From NCBI GenBank assembly GCA_025934475.1, contig JAICXZ010000166.1, positions 1 to 6,935 on the forward strand: DNA of 6,935 nt, in the 5' to 3' direction. Source of the DNA: Mucilaginibacter sp. Lineage in GTDB: Bacteria; Bacteroidota; Bacteroidia; Sphingobacteriales; Sphingobacteriaceae. Both the position numbers and the translations under genes were made by a program. This document shows positions 6,674-6,935 of the stretch, piece after piece. Position 1 is the stretch's first letter. Each line of letters begins with the position of its first letter. The notes under the pieces are model-generated. The model did not search any database and was not told the origin of the DNA. It was given only the letters and a program-made list of their open reading frames with translations.

Positions 6674-6935
6674 ATGTACCCTAAAGCGTTGATCAGATTT
6701 TTAATTTTCTTTTCGAAAGGCTTTGCTTTAACAGCTCTTTTGCTCCTGGCGAATGTCGCACGCGCTCAGCGCGAAATGGTCATGACTGACCAGGCTGACC
6801 AGCACATTTTTACTTACGGCGAGATACAAACCCTGGAAGACCCTAAGGGAACACTTCAGTTTAGCCAGGTTTTATCAGGTCCGGATTCATCCCAATTCAA
6901 AGACAGTTGGTCAAGTACGCCGCAGAATTATAATA
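6674..6935 (+). CDS. N-terminus of a probable 7TMR-DISM-type sensor protein (3' end outside window)
   Basis: Eighty-seven residues are visible. A signal peptide covers about 1-31 (hydrophobic FALTALLLLANVARA, cleavage before Q32). The following stretch FTYGEIQTLEDPKGTLQFSQ (46-65), then SSQFKDSWSSTPQNYN, resembles the start of the extracellular 7TMR-DISMED2 domain, whose members often begin with a YLEDP-G-L pattern. In that family this beta-sandwich domain, thought to bind ligands such as carbohydrates, is followed by seven membrane helices and a histidine kinase, cyclase or other output domain; none of these is in view. The ATG at 6674 is chosen because it begins a good signal peptide. The gene follows the RRM gene by 117 bp with its own possible promoter and leader hairpin. 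The domain call rests on a short weak pattern, while the export signal is clear. Confidence 0.6.
   Translation, partial: MYPKALIRFLIFFSKGFALTALLLLANVARAQREMVMTDQADQHIFTYGEIQTLEDPKGTLQFSQVLSGPDSSQFKDSWSSTPQNYN

Overview
The window looks like a chromosomal piece from a Bacteroidota bacterium, most likely a Sphingobacteriaceae member of the Mucilaginibacter/Pedobacter kind. The signs are a SusC/RagA-type outer-membrane receptor with an N-terminal STN domain, a FecR anti-sigma factor with a DUF4974-like C-terminus, an ECF sigma factor, TAnnTTTG-like promoter elements, and no clear Shine-Dalgarno sites. The genus is inferred from gene style only.

Layout: on the minus strand, read right to left, lie an ECF sigma factor (4486-3851), a FecR-type anti-sigma factor (3750-2674) and a SusC-like TonB-dependent transporter (2507 to beyond base 1; about 835 residues visible, C-terminus outside). 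This is a trans-envelope signalling cassette: the receptor senses substrate, its STN domain signals to periplasmic FecR, and FecR releases the sigma factor. The usual SusD partner would lie left of base 1. On the plus strand, divergent from the sigma gene, is a secreted GH29 alpha-L-fucosidase (4658-6100). It is followed by a small RRM RNA-binding protein (6161-6556) and the start of a secreted or membrane sensor with a 7TMR-DISMED2-like N-terminus (6674 to the window end). The fucosidase suggests, but does not prove, that the cassette serves uptake of fucose-containing glycans.

The most interesting structure is the 166-bp gap between fecR and susC. It holds two hairpins whose three non-Watson-Crick positions are all G-U pairs if the plus strand is transcribed and all A-C mismatches if the minus strand is. 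The second hairpin runs into TTTTT on the plus strand, so it reads as an intrinsic terminator antisense to the operon. This suggests a cis-antisense small RNA against the susC leader, like the DonS-type RNAs known from Bacteroides polysaccharide utilization loci. The nearby RRM protein is a conceivable, unproven partner. No tRNA, rRNA, CRISPR array, insertion sequence or attachment site was seen.
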